Below are positions 31,201-42,508 of a DNA stretch of 64,000 nt, piece by piece (within the stretch, counting starts at the first letter, position 1; every line of letters starts with the position of its first letter). Source of the stretch: Agelas oroides. Lineage: Eukaryota; Porifera; Demospongiae; Agelasida; Agelasidae. The notes under the pieces are model-generated. The model made no database searches, was not told the origin of the DNA, and worked only from the letters and a program-made list of their open reading frames with translations. Position numbers and translations under genes: made by a program. Where the stretch lies: NCBI GenBank assembly GCA_949130485.1, contig OX422186.1, positions 10,724,271-10,788,270 on the forward strand, written 5' to 3'.

Positions 31201-32211
31201 TTCAAAGTTTATGTGTGCCCCACCTCCTGCAGAGTATCGACTCACAAGTGGTGGCACCATAGAACAGTTGTTGATTTGAAATGTGCTTGAAGTAATTTGT
31301 ACTTTGTTGTTTTTGCTGCTGCCCAAAAAACTAACAGATAATCCACCGCCAAGTTCAGCAGAGTTATTGGTAAAGTTGCACTCGTGAACAAAAATGTTGT
31401 TCCAGTTTGCATTGCCATTGAAATACACCGTCATCCCTCCACCCTTCCCAAATGAAAAGTAGTTACTGTGATTGTAATGGTGGTTAATATGTGTTGGTTT
31501 ATTAATATCACCAGTTGTCGCCTGGTTCTCTAAGAATTTGCAGCTGAAAACATGGTATGTTGTTTCTGTGTTCCTGGTCTCGTTTTCACCATATGGAAAA
31601 TCGGTTGTAAACTCTATATATAGGCCTCCTCCCCCTGCAGTCAGTTTGTTCTGGCTAATTCCATTGCTAGAAAATTCAGAATTTGAAATTTCAACTCTAT
31701 CCGCAGTATTGAGAAACGCTAGCCCAGTTCCATTGGAATGAAGAATTGCAACACCAGACACAGTCACATTTCTGCAGAACTTGAAATACAGAGCTACATG
31801 AAATGAAAGGAATTTCGTATAGTTGTTGATATTTCTGGTGGTGCTTGTGTAGTTTGCTCCACAGCCTACAATTGAAAGGTTGTAGACTTCTATCCCATTT
31901 GAGTTCACGAACGCAATTCCTCCGTCCGGCCCATCACAATTCAGAATAGTCAAGTCTTGACCAGATCCGACTATGGAAATCTCTGATTTATTTTGAAACT
32001 GATGACTGCAATGCATGGTGTAGTTACCAGGTTGTATGTGTATTGATACGGTGCCATCCAGTGACTGGGCATGTTCAAAAGCATCGTCTGTGTTATTGTA
32101 ATCCCCCATTGTTTGTTTTGAGCAGCAAGAAACAACGATCACATGGTTTGCATTCATGCCATTTGGAGGCAGTGCCAGCATCATGATAAGGAGGACGGTC
32201 AAATGAAGCAT
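28201..32211 (-). CDS. Intronless beta-helix, Cys-rich, multi-pass membrane protein (1336 aa), copy 2
   Basis: Same length as copy 1, fully open and intronless. I count 15 amino-acid differences. Most are in the extracellular beta-helix (for example NQVTTGD to NQATTGD, ATWNN to ANWNN, TVSQGE to TVPQGE, SALGLQ to SAFGLQ); a few are in the membrane part (IYIAVT to IYISVT, SILVVTN to SILAVTN, KSFRHG to KSFLHG) and tail (LYRQNQ to LYWQNQ, RYEQQ to RYRQQ). Signal peptide, Cys-rich module and all hydrophobic segments are kept, so both copies look functional. Domain positions and doubts as for copy 1. Confidence 0.85.
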   Translation of the reverse strand: MLHLTVLLIMMLALPPNGMNANHVIVVSCCSKQTMGDYNNTDDAFEHAQSLDGTVSIHIQPGNYTMHCSHQFQNKSEISIVGSGQDLTILNCDGPDGGIAFVNSNGIEVYNLSIVGCGANYTSTTRNINNYTKFLSFHVALYFKFCRNVTVSGVAILHSNGTGLAFLNTADRVEISNSEFSSNGISQNKLTAGGGGLYIEFTTDFPYGENETRNTETTYHVFSCKFLENQATTGDINKPTHINHHYNHSNYFSFGKGGGMTVYFNGNANWNNIFVHECNFTNNSAELGGGLSVSFLGSSKNNKVQITSSTFQINNCSMVPPLVSRYSAGGGAHINFESLSLDNRAIISDCSFTTNSAHWGGGFSLYSKTVPQGERAADMMKITDCRFERNMARIGAAVDMYHRSITSQGYSLTPQIINCTFVNNGGMYTYPNGSWGATFTIVNLEHLQAIFRGNITFYENEGSAFGLQETVTQVMPSAFLNFTRNIAGNGGGITFMGKSWMVLYEETNVIFDSNAAVERGGAIYAAQLQNFYSVYSYSCFIRYFEPDIHPNHWNATLYFRNNSEFALGPGRQQNSIYASSILPCVWPSGPNFDVQSDIKATFCDWNNSWVFDTDRNCTADITTSAYKFGMNEYNISMHPGIPQPLGVQVYDDFAQPVTNTTIFTVSSESDTWLQSIITSNNDLTVHGSPNMSSSILLQTSDTRTVYSRLKINLLPCPPGYTQNTTGSMACKCLGGQSFAGYVFCPQYTNSSIFVGNCISYSEIKIKGITSKEVILARCPFFAGYQLSGATISLPMNVNELDEAFCRKNWSRTGKLCSNCNNNTGISVFSSTYDCIKCTESVTNWLIYISVTFLPLTIFFLIIVIFQVGVTSPQANGYIFFSQIITIPLVELVIKSAWTLVLAQDTTNLHTSKHQAHILTDVLLFPYSIWSLDFFRIFFADKVCLHKSLRVIHVLALQYIPAFYPIFLVIISYILIELHARNCRPVVWLWKPFCFLCVRFRRKWEAKTSIIDAFATFILLSYTKILIVSISLLTPTNVLISNGTSVGKILNYDPSVNFFQGDHLPFAILALAILVTFGAIPPLLLLLYPSQTFQRFLNFFKLQSHGLQTFVDAFQGCYKNGADGGPERRYFAGMYFLFRITIFLIYTVISDLSEQFAFLQGAYLVFILTFVILRPYKEDRYNILDSLFISILAVTNLTSAYIYNHLRIYKSFLHGLWYFTYALFHIPTLYMAGFIIYWFCIHSKFVRTHCISKLYWQNQDDDDALDNYFTFLDQASHHSTQSLFSVSTFPDRLQHPERYNNLDQEENENEFPNESEGIFLREGRRYRQQYRPGSRTH

Positions 32212-32249
32212 GACGCTGGTTTTGATTTCTGCTTATTTCTTGGAAGCCT

Positions 32250-33610
32250 TTCTCTGTATGTTTGCATATTTGAGGTTAGTTACACAGTAAAAAACATTAA
32301 TCAAAACATTGTTGTTATTGTATTGCAAAGCAATCAAGTGGTCCATGATTGTTTCAGCTAATGGACTGTAGTTTCCCTGGCAGCCCACCAACTACTGAAG
32401 GGACTATTTGTAGTTGGTGAAAGAATTTTATTTCATTGATGTACGTACAATACCAACCAACCAATTGGAGTTAGTTATACAGCACATATAACACTAGGTC
32501 TCTAAACAAAGTTTGTACCCTTTGAAACATTTCAATTGAATCTTTTTGCACAGTAAAGCTATAGTACCTGAATTATACAACTCAGTTGAGTTTAATGTAG
32601 CTGCTATGGTATAGCTATAATGGCAGTGCTGTACATCCACTAATGTATGTTGATCACTGTACGTATAAATGCCAATATTCTATCATGCTTCCAATTCACC
32701 AGCTATAATGGCCAGAAGCATACATATGTGGTGTGGGTCCCAAAGGTGCTATCTTTGTCAGGACAATCTCACTAAGATTTCTCTACATATGTAATCATAG
32801 TATGTACGTGGATGAATATTTTTTGGTGAAGTTACTCTGACAGAGGCAATAGATAATCTCACCGATTTCCCTATAGCCATGACTATATACTGTTGCCAGC
32901 TAGGTTAAATTTATTTTGCCTTTCAGCTGAGTAGCTACATATGTACCATCTCAACAACAACTAAAACCCAACCATCATGAGTTTAGCATTCAATCTCAGC
33001 ACTTTAGTACCATACTAAACTCAACTTCTGACACTACAAATGTAAGACTAGCTATAGCACAGCTAACATGTACATGCTAAATTTTGTGACTCACCACATC
33101 CACCGTAGATACCCTACTAGTCCACAGATGGTAATACTATAGGCAGTGATAGCTAGTCAAATGTTTTCTAGCTACTCAAGTCTCTACATGAAAATAGTTC
33201 TGGTTAGTTGGCCTTGTTTCCAGGCACTCACAAAATGGCTAAGCCATTCAAATCAGCGAACTATATATTTACTATTTTAGGGGATTCCTCAGAAATCATA
33301 GCATCAACAAGGCCAAGTGTGTGCTGAAACTGAAACCAACACAGAATTTTTTTTTTTTTACAAGTTGTTTACTTTCTGCAGAGCAAAACAATCCTCCCAC
33401 ACACATATGCATCATTAACCAGCATACCAACACACATGACTGTACTTGGGCCCATGCAGAAGGGACAGGCGGAGGTTGGGTACTTATAGGTTGGTCGTGC
33501 AGACCTTTTAAGACTTTTGTTTACACAGAAAGGTTTTTCAACCCTCCAATAATAAAATACAACTTTACCAGCAATAAAAACAGGACAATAACAGAAGTCT
33601 CTGTCAGAGT
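32250..33610. other. Intergenic interval between receptor and cyclophilin, unit 2
   Basis: Matches 18790-20150 with small indels; no gene seen. Confidence 0.6.
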
Positions 33611-33623
33611 TTCACCAAAGAAA

Positions 33624-36600
33624 CTAATTCGAAAGCTCAGCAAGTCCAAATACATCTTCTGTATCAGATGTCCTTCTCTCTCGCCTACTGTGCTGGTAGG
33701 CGAACTCCAGCTCACGATCTTCCTCTGAGCTGCTGCTAGTAGTGGTGTCATGATGTCGTGCCCACTTACTGGAAGGCATGTTGCTTGTGTCCTCTGAAGA
33801 GGTGGACTTGTTTTGTTTTGAGTGCCTTCTGTGGTACCTTGGACGGTTATATCTCTGTGGAGAACGTGAGCTTGATTTTGAACTTCTATGCCTCCTTCTG
33901 TTAGTAGATTTCTCCTTTCTAGTTGGAGGTGAACTGCCACTTTCATCTGAATGTTGGCTCCTGTGCCTTCTTGGTTTCTTATCTATTCTCCTGGTAGGAG
34001 ATTGAGAACGTGCAGAGATCCCAGGCTCTGAATCAGATTCATTGGATCTCGTGACACCACTCACTTCTCTTCTTCCCAGTTGACATTGATCTTCCCATTC
34101 TCTGCTTGCAGATCTTCGTCTGGCTCCATGTCTTTCTCTACTCCTTGACCGCTTCTCATTTGGACTGTGTGATCTACGCAACCGTCTACCTCTCTTGTCC
34201 CTACTTTCACGTTCTATAGGACTTCTAGATCTGGATCTCTCTCTCCTTTGGAATTGACCTTTGGAGCTAGCTTGTCGTCTTTGTGTTGGACTCAGAGACT
34301 TCTGTATGTGCGCTGATCTTGGCGAATACCTCTCCCTCCTAGACCTCTCTCTGCTTCTAGACCTAGGTCTCTCTCTGCTTCTAGAGCGTGGTCTTCTGGA
34401 GTGCTGTTCCCACCTTCTTCTTTCGGCATAGGGAGGTGCTCTGTCAGCAAAGTCACCTCCAAACCTTGGAGGTGTACGGTAGCGCTAGATGAAGAAAATT
34501 AATTCAGTGATTATACAGGCCAATGTCTGATCCCAAACAGGCCCAAAATTGCATGATTAGTAGATAAGTTTGCCTGTGATAATTTCTAACGATTATGTGG
34601 GACTGCCATATATGGTATAAAGAGATCACTCTCCCACAGCTGTTCCACCCCACCCCCACAACATACCATTATCCCTCTTCCTTTCAGTTTTCTACCAGAC
34701 TGTGAGACCTGTAAAAGAGAATTTTGATTATAGTGAAATCAAACACCGATTGCTAGAATCAACAATCAACAGTCAACTACCAGGATACTGGGGTACATGG
34801 TAGATATTATACCAACATTAGTGGCAAGAGTTGGCCCATCACACTAGCTGTACAAACTCGGTTGAAGTTACCGATGTATGCCACATGAAGAAGGGTCGTC
34901 TAACAGTATATTTCCAGATCTGAATATAGTCAAGTTCAAAAACAATTCCTTTCCAGTGTTGGCAAAAAAACATGCATGATTTTGGGTGATTTCAGTCATG
35001 TGGGCATCCATGTGTTCTGTTACTGATTATATATGCTTGTTGTATGTGTGGGTTAGCCTTGTTCCTAGACCCTGCCCAGCTTTTCATTGCTTGCAGTTTG
35101 TGCACGGGGAGAGCCTGGGAATGAGGCTATGTGTGGATCATAAAGTGATGTGGAAATCTATACGAGTTCAGTTGCTATTGGTTTGTCTTGAGTTAATCTC
35201 TGCAGTGGTTCTATGATAGGCGCATACTATATATGGAGTGTTCCTCGGACCCACTATACACAGAAACATATAAAAGTGTACAAGATGACCCAAGAGCCCA
35301 TAAGAACGGGTAAGAGCTAACTCCAATAGAAGCCCATAATCCGGTGAAAATTATTGAACTGTACTAAAAATAGAACACCCAGTCACATGCTTAGCAACAA
35401 TGGCTTGCGTTTATGCACAGCTGTGCAGTATGTGTAACTATTTTTAGTACTGGCAGTAAATTCCGACCAGTTTCAAATTTCACGGAGTTACTCAAGCCGC
35501 CCGTTCTTATGCTCTCTGTCTACACAATTTTACTTGATTTTCTCTGGGTTTGAAGGTGGGATCTGTGGCCTGATGAGGAGCAGATCTGTGGAGATAAATA
35601 ATACCATAATAATAACCATCAATTTGAGAAACCAGCTTACGGTGCCAGCATTACAATATAACCAACAACATAAGATCCTAATGTACAAACACACTATGAA
35701 CTCTGAACCAGATGACAGTAATGTTTATATCTTTCTACTGACCGTTTTTTCCCTGAGTCTCTCTTGGGGCTAGGACTCTTGCTGTGTCGGTAGAGCCATG
35801 AGCGAGATGTGGAAACTATATCTGAAGGCACCACTTCCTCTGGCACGGTGGAGGTCACTGCCTCATCTGGAGGAGGACTGTTCTCATCTCCAGTACTCTC
35901 TGAGTCGGAGCTCGTGTCTGAAGCACTGAGAGAAGAAGACAGTGCAGGTTAAATGCTAATGCAATTTCCAATGTATATCCCACAAAGCTCTTGTGAAAAG
36001 GAGAAATGTGCCATGACATCATTGTTGATATGGTGACACGATCACATTTGAGAAGGAGAAGGGGACTTTCACAGACAGGGAGCGATAGGTCCATGAGAGC
36101 ATCAAAGCATTGGCTTTCAGTAGTACAAGACTACATAGTAGTTTACTCATGCATTCAGCTACATCCACCATGGAATGGGCACAGTTTAGCAAGATAATCG
36201 TATTCATACTTATTTCTACAGCTGTCTTTGCCTGGGAATCAACATGCACAGTTGGAGAATATGTACTAACCTCTCTGATTCCTTTGTTCTCTTCTTTGCT
36301 CTCCCTTTACTCTTCTTATCTTTCCCCTCTCTCTTTCTTTTCTTCCTCTTCCTCTCCTCCTTCCATGAAAGTTGCTTTGTCTTCTGTTGCCTTTTTTTCC
36401 TCCTCCTCTTCCTCCTCCTCTTCTTCTCCTCCTCGCTGCTCTCACTCTTGCTCTCAGACGAACTCTCATCACTGGAGGAGGATGAAGTCTCTGTTGTACT
36501 ACTCTCACTGGACTCCTCCACCTTTGACCTCTTGGACCTTGATGCTTTACCAGCTAACAAAGGGAAGGCAACATAATGTAGTGCATACCACAAATACATT

Positions 36601-38844
36601 GAAGTGCGTAAAGTGTACATAAAGTAACAGAAATGTGCAAGTGCAGTGCATACTATACACAAGAGCACATAAGAACAGCGGCTTGAGTAGGAGCGTGTAA
36701 CTCCAATAGAAGCCCATAGTTTAGTCTAAATTATTGAAGAACACCCGGTCATGTGCTTAGCAACAATGGCATGTCTATGTGGAGCTCCGCAGTACGTGTT
36801 ACTAGTTTCAAATTTTACGGAGTTACACGCTCTTACTCAAACTGCCCGTTCTTATGCGCTCTTAAGTACATAAAATGACTTGGAGGCTGAGTTATAAAAA
36901 ATAAATCATACATGTACACCACCTCTCTCCCCAAGTATACTACTACTACATTGCAATCAAATGTATATGGAGATGGGAATAGAATGCTTCATGCACCTAC
37001 ACACGTACCTTTCACCAGCACCAGTTCCCCCGAGTTGGATATCCTGACGTCAGCATACGGTCTGTGGTTAGTGTCTACCTTCTGGTTTTCAATCTCCACC
37101 ACAAACTGTTCTCCCTCAATCACACGACCAAACACAACATGCACCCTGCAGTAGGCAAATAGTAATACAGGTCTTCAACCTACTAGGTACTAAGATTTCA
37201 CTACCATTTACCACCTAATGAATTGAGTGAAATTCACAGGGATTGCAATGACATGGAATCCTGCTATTTGTGTTAAATGTTTGTGGTCAATCTGGAAGGG
37301 TCGTGAGGAGAGGTTATTCAACCGCATTGTTATTTGAAAATGTTATTCATGCAAACTGGTAGACTCACCCATCCAAATGAGATGCTGGTCTTGTGGTACT
37401 AAAATGAAAAAGAGAAAACAGATCAAGATCTGCCGTGAAGCATGACTTGGTCACTTACATGAAAAACTGTGAACCGTTTGTGTTTGGTCCTTTGTTGGCC
37501 ATGGAGAGTAGGAACGGTTGGTCATGTTTGAGCTGGAAGTTCTCATCTATGCGTCAGAAGAACAAAAGTGACTCGGTACACAGAATTTGTATTGCACAGT
37601 TCAACCATAATTCTATTCCATGCTGTGCAACACAGGTGCATTAGTTTGGTTCTAGCATAGCCTTGTTCCCATGCTCTCGTGCAGGGGCCTGGGAACGAGG
37701 CTAGTGCTAGCATAGATAGATAGTAGGGTAGTACATGTACTAAAGACATGTTTGATGTCATGAGGACAAGGAGAGAAAAGTGAAAAGTTGGTAGTCGCTA
37801 GGAATTGAAGCCAGGTTCCTGGCCTGAGCTGCCCAGGTTCTGACCACTGAACTCTGTCCACTGAGCAATCACCAGCCCTCACTATATTCTGTTGGACACA
37901 TGTCCCACACCCACCTTTGAACATTCCACCATAGATTGACTCTCCACCAGTGCCATCACCTGGGGAGAATGAGGGAGGGGGCACAGGAATACATACAATA
38001 GCTATATAGCACCTGTAACATTCTTGTGCCCAGCCCACGCTCACCTCCTGGCGAAAAACGGTCTAGTGAACAAAGTCAAATTTCTCGGGCTTACTTCCAA
38101 AAAGTGGTAAGGACCAATGAGGTTACTAAATCACTAATTATTATATAGCACTTCCCTTACAATAGTAATTGTTTTTATCTCTACTTGGGTATCCATACCT
38201 TTTTTGAGTGGGTTTGGCGCAAAATGTTTTGAATGTTGCTAGCTAGGTTACACTGTCACAAGAGTGTGCACTACCCCAAGAAAATGGACTTGGTTCACCA
38301 GACCGTTTTTCCTCATGAGAGGGTGGGGTCTGGGACGAGACTACCTGTAACACAGTACAAAGCTCACAAATATGCCTTTTTACCGACACTGAAGTCTCCT
38401 CCCTGAACAATGAACCCCTTCACAATCCTGTGTATGGGAGTGCCCTTGTAGTGCAACGGTTTGAAGGTAGTCTTGCCCTCCCCTCTCTCACCTAATGAGG
38501 GAATTAGCATAGTGGCATGATCATGAAGGACAGTTATCAAAATTGTGTAGTCACATGACTGATTTCTGATTGGATGAAGGTCATGTGACCTGCACTAACT
38601 CATGCACTTCCTTTCGTTCTATCATTAGGTATCATGGAGACTTACCAGTGCAGAGGCACCTGAAATTTTCACATGTTTTGGGGCAGACATCAGTGAATAG
38701 TTCAAACACAATTCGTCCAGCTATGATCAGAGACAGAAAATTGATGGAAACCAAATCATGTGGTCTATGATACTTAGCTATACGTATAAACGTACATGGA
38801 ACACCATTGATAGTGATATCAAAGAAGACCCTTGGAAGTGGCAT
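33624..38844 (-). CDS. SR-cyclophilin (PPIG/NKTR-type peptidyl-prolyl isomerase), copy 2, complete
   Basis: Exons begin 38844-38796 ([16 protein letters not shown]), 38720-38646 ([20 protein letters not shown]), 38491-38384 (catalytic [14 protein letters not shown]), then about 37960-37915, 37547-37460, 37395-37365, 37145-37015, 36555-36270, 35928-35750, about 35591-35540 and the RS exon 34484-33624. Phases were checked through the cyclophilin domain. The Trp of CypA is His (PASHLDGVHVVFG), as in PPIG/NKTR. After the isomerase come a Ser/Glu then Lys/Arg block and an RS tail with RYRTPPRF, the conserved motif of Moca cyclophilins, and [16 protein letters not shown] runs. Such proteins sit in nuclear speckles and act on splicing factors and the RNA polymerase II tail. 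The second intron-containing 5' part lies outside the duplicated unit, which is why only this copy is whole. Its ATG is 113 bases from the head-to-head UBL gene. Confidence 0.9.
37795..37885 (-). mobile_element. tRNA-derived SINE, unit 2
   Basis: Counterpart of 24858-24950, with box-A-like TTGCTCAGTGGACAGAG on the minus strand and a degraded box B. Confidence 0.55.
38020..38343. mobile_element. Complete inverted-repeat element containing the duplication breakpoint
   Basis: The left arm 38020-38100 (TTGTGCCCAG ... CGGTCTAGTGAACAAAGTCA) pairs with the right arm about 38260-38343 (GACTTGGTTCACCAGACCGT ... TGGGACGAGACTA). Non-coding, in the intron after cyclophilin exon 38491-38384. Same family as 1869-2184 and 47298-48196. 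Confidence 0.8.
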
Positions 38845-38957
38845 AGCTAAGCGGAGGTGAGCTCTAAATAGAGCACAATAGTACTGTTCGACGCATGCGC
38901 ACACTAGCTCGTCCCCGGGACAAACAGTAAACAAAGACTTTTGCACTATATACAATC
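38845..38957. promoter_or_regulatory. Putative bidirectional promoter between cyclophilin and UBL gene A
   Basis: Only 113 bases separate the cyclophilin ATG (38844, minus) from the first UBL ATG (38958, plus). It contains CGCATGCGCAC, an NRF1-like palindromic motif. The paralogous interval near 49.5-49.84 kb keeps CGCATGCGCACAC but is enlarged by a palindrome insertion. Confidence 0.55.
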
Positions 38958-39985
38958 ATGGCAATCTATGTTAGATTCCTCACTGGTACGATACTAGCGC
39001 TAGATATTCGAACAAGCGATAAAGTAGAGGATGTCAAAGCCAAGATCGAATGAATGAAAGGAATTCCTTCTGACCAGCAACGAATTGTAGCAGTTGGATG
39101 ATAGTCACGCCCTAATTGACTACTCCGGTCACCGCCATTCGCCCAAAATATGACGTCACTCTGCAAATAAATTCACGTGACTTTTCCGTTTGGCGAAAGG
39201 ACTGTCCAGGTGGGGTCAACCTTGCATCTTGTTCGCAAACTGCCACGTGGAGGGATGCTAATATTTGTCAGGACCCTGCATGGGAAAACAATAACACTAT
39301 ACGCTGAATCCAGTGACACAATAGAGGATGTCAAGGCAAAAATCCAAGACCAAGAAAGAATTCCACCCGACCACCAACAATTGATCTTTAATGGTAAAAA
39401 GGTAGAAGATGGCCGAACATTGAGTGACTACAACATTCTAAAAGAGGACACTCTGCACTTAACGATCAAGTTTGCGGTCATACGACGTGAGGAATTTCGA
39501 ATATTTGTCAAGACCCAGACTGGGAGGACACTAACACTAGAAGTTGGATCCACTGACACAATAGAGTGTGTCAAAGCAATAATCCTAGACAAAGAAGGAA
39601 TCTTACCCGACCAGCAACAACTGTTCTTTGCTGATAAAGAACTAGAAAATGACCAAGCATTGATTGACTACAATGTTCAAAAAGAGTCTACACTGCATCT
39701 TGTACTTGGACAAACTAAAAGATCATACGGTATGTCAATAGTGCTAGTACAATAGTTCATCACCTCATATCTTAAGTGTGTAGAAGTCCAGTGAACTCTC
39801 ACTGAGTTTTACGCCACATTTCTCTCAGGCTATCAATCCAAGCAAAGACTTATCGAACCCTTGCTTATCAAGCCGCTTTTGGCAGCTTGATAAGCCCTTG
39901 CTTCGCCCCCACGATCGAAGCCATTTTGGCAAAGACTAGGAGACACTAAATCTGATTTGCCTGAAGTACAATCTTCATGTAAGTT
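38958..39985 (+). pseudogene. UBL gene A: two intact ubiquitin-like repeats, degraded flanking parts
   Basis: The first UBL starts at ATG 38958 (MAIYVRFLTGTILALDIRTS) but hits a stop after about 31 codons and has lost part of its second half. An open frame resumes near 39177 with [12 protein letters not shown], a ubiquitin-like C-terminus joined to the next unit. It encodes UBL2 (from ATG 39255, [14 protein letters not shown] ... [14 protein letters not shown]) and UBL3 ([15 protein letters not shown] ... [16 protein letters not shown]), ending at a donor at 39729. The next exon (from about 39843), homologous to 52217-52297, is disrupted by about 80 bases of self-complementary sequence (TTATCAAGCCGCTTTTGGC) and contains stops. 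No ZU5 exon follows. It is either a decaying paralogue of gene B or, if 39729 splices to 43087 (phases match), the front end of the ROC-COR-Death gene. Confidence 0.6.
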
Positions 39986-40039
39986 TTGCATTCTATGATC
40001 TCTATGGGTTCATCTGGGATTGTTACTGTAATAGCAGAT

Positions 40040-40804
40040 TTAGGGGAAGCTCTTTAGGTTTGTATGCACTAGCCAAACTGTAAAAAATAATTTGGGGTGT
40101 GCCTGAGCAAGCCACACAGTATAAGTAAACATTAGGTGGATACACTGAGTAGAGAGAAGTTGGTAACATTTGTAACAGGGACACAGGTAGTGGAGCGTAC
40201 ATGTCTTAAGAGGGCCATAGTTAGCAATGAAATGGTTCCAGAAAAATTGTTTCAACTCAGAGATTATGGTAGGCAGTGGTTGATTGAGGTCGATAGTTAG
40301 TAGGGAATTCCAGAGACGTGGAAGTCTGTTGAAGTAAAAGTGTGTAGTTTTGTTAGTGCAGGAGACAGATTGCTTCAGTTTGTGGTGAGTTGATGATCTG
40401 GTGCCATGTTCACAGAAAGAAACATAGTTCAAAATGTTGAGGGAGCTGGTAATACTGTAACAGTTGAACGATTTGACAAAGAAAATGATATCATTGAGCT
40501 CAAAGAGCATCATCAGAGGGAGCAGTTGGAGTGAAACTAGACGTGATTTATAGTCAGAAGAGTAGTCGTTTAGTATGAATTTGGTTGCCTGTCTTTGGAT
40601 CTTCTCCAGCATGAGGATATCCGTGTAAATAGGGGCGCCAAATGATGGAGCAGTGAGTTGTGAGCATACCAGGGATAGATAGAGCAGCTTTATAATGTGG
40701 ACAGAGTTGGTTGTGTTGAAGGTGTGACGTAACAAGCCTAGAGTCCTATATGCATGAGATGAAATAAGGTCATAGTGCTTTCGCCAGGACAGGTCAGCAG
40801 ACAT
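40040..40804 (-). mobile_element. 5'-truncated non-LTR retrotransposon (LINE), reverse transcriptase C-terminal end
   Basis: An open frame of about 254 codons reads SADLSWRKHYDLISSHAYRT, then GLLRHTFNTTN, MLEKIQRQATKFILNDYSSD, RLVSLQLLPLMMLFELNDII and FNRLPRLWNSL. This is the region after the catalytic core of I/Jockey/CR1-like LINE reverse transcriptases. The frame is intact, suggesting a young insertion, but everything upstream of about 40804 (endonuclease and catalytic palm) is missing, as expected for 5' truncation. It lies between UBL gene A and the ROC-COR gene. Confidence 0.85.
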
Positions 40805-41164
40805 GACTATGCAAGGTCGGTATGTGAATCTGTGGGAGACAGTTGTTGGTGATTAATAGTGTAGTTGCTCTGGTATGTGGTTTGGGGACTAGAACAGAAT
40901 CTAAGAAGGGTACATTTATATATATATGTATATGTAACATATACATACATACATACATATCAGAGAGTCGGTAGACTGTAGGGATGGCGCCGACGCGCAA
41001 TATATGCAATACTTAAGCTAAAGCCGTATAACTTCACCACAAACACGCTAAAAGCACCCAGGCTTCCTCCTTTGTGATCAGCAAGACTCATATAAGTGGC
41101 CAAAAGCTACGCAGAAGACAGCTAAACGCGAAAGTGTGCGGTAGCGAAAGTGCCATTTTCCGTA

Positions 41165-41197
41165 CTCTTCTTTCTTTCTTTCTTTCTTTCTTTCTTG
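41165..41197. repeat. (TTTC)n microsatellite
   Basis: About eight TTTC units. A TA/CATA-rich tract lies at 40917-40962. No gene is seen in 40805-43086 apart from the repeats listed. Confidence 0.9.
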
Positions 41198-41906
41198 TTA
41201 AGACCACTATGTTTCAACAACAATATCTCGCAAACGGTTTAAGTACTCACCGTCATTTTAGCACGAAACTGATGCTTATCACAGTGCGCAGCTCTACGAC
41301 CACTCAGCGTCTTCATAGCTTCAAATTCACCCTGGTCAACAAAAGCCATTCACAACACTCTGAGGCTGCTGTCCGTTGCTTAGGACACCATTTTCTAATT
41401 TTGTACGCATGCGCACACGAATCCTCGTTCCCAGACCAAAGACCATGGTCATTGGTCTGGAAGCGAGAGTACACAAGCGAGCACGGGCATGGCTGGCACG
41501 GTCTTTTCCCCCCGCGGCATTGGGCAAGGCTTATGAACACCACGTAGGTAAGGCGCTGCATTCAGCTGCCTACTTGTAGCTACACTAAAGATAGCCTACT
41601 CACAGCTTTAGTGAACTGTAAAGCTGATGGTCAGTTGTCAGTATGATAGTTTTCTGTGCTACAGCTGGTCAGTCGTCATGTGATTGACAACTGAATCATG
41701 AAATTGGTTTCACAAAGTTAGGTACGGAGAGTGGTTGGCCCTTCATCAGGTTTTAGCTGGCTATATTGCACATAATTATTACAATCATGCCTGGAATCAC
41801 TACTAAACTGTCAACGCCGTTCCAAGTTCTGGTGTTGTGGTTACACTTGAAATATTCTTCTTAGGATTAGGTCTAACTGTAACTGAGATCATCACAGAAA
41901 CAAGAC

Positions 41907-42508
41907 TTAAAAAATGTAAAAAGATGTAGGGATGGCATGCCAAAAAGTATGCAAACAAGGTAGGGATGATGCATGAAAGCAAAGGTCTACATATTGGCAA
42001 AGCCCCATCCCTACATCGTTTTCACACTGCAGTTAGACAGTGTGCTTGAGAGCTGAATCTGCATCCATCCATATAGTTATTAACGCTGTGCATGAGTGCT
42101 TGAGTTTTACACACTGATTACTATGACCAGTCTGCAGCCCACTCGAGCTCACTGTCTAGGTTATACCAGAGGTATATAACAAGGGTACCACTGTCACTAC
42201 AAGTAGTATGTTGGCAATAAAACTACTAACCTTGGTAGCCACCTACAAGGTACACATATCTATACGCTCATATTAGTCTCGTTCCCAGGCCATGTGGGAG
42301 GAGCTAGGAAGTGCATGGCCTGAGAACGAGGCTACAGCCATGAACTGCCAGTAAAGACTACCCATGCACTGTCTAACTGCAGTGTGAAAAAGATGTAGGG
42401 ATGGGGCTTTGCCAATATGTAGACCTTTGCTTTCATGCATCATCCCTACCTTGTTTGCATACTTTTTGGCATGCCATCCCTACATCTTTTTACATTTTTA
42501 ATGTTTTT
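41907..42508. mobile_element. Foldback element with about 135-bp inverted arms
   Basis: The left arm about 41907-42043 (AAAAATGTAAAAAGATGTAG ... GCAGTTAGACAGTG) pairs almost perfectly with the right arm about 42368-42508 (CACTGTCTAACTGCAGTG ... CTACATCTTTTTACATTTTT). Inside lies a TAGTCTCGTTCCCAGGCCAT palindrome (42274-42335). Non-coding. Confidence 0.9.

Larger units (their letters stand above)
25320..38237. repeat. Tandem segmental duplication, unit 2
   Basis: Direct repeat of 11842-25305, with the same three genes on the same strand. It starts at TAATGGCTATCTCAG, just outside the COA1-like stop codon, and ends inside the inverted-repeat element of 38020-38343. It lacks the MITE and hairpin insertions of unit 1. 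Confidence 0.96.
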
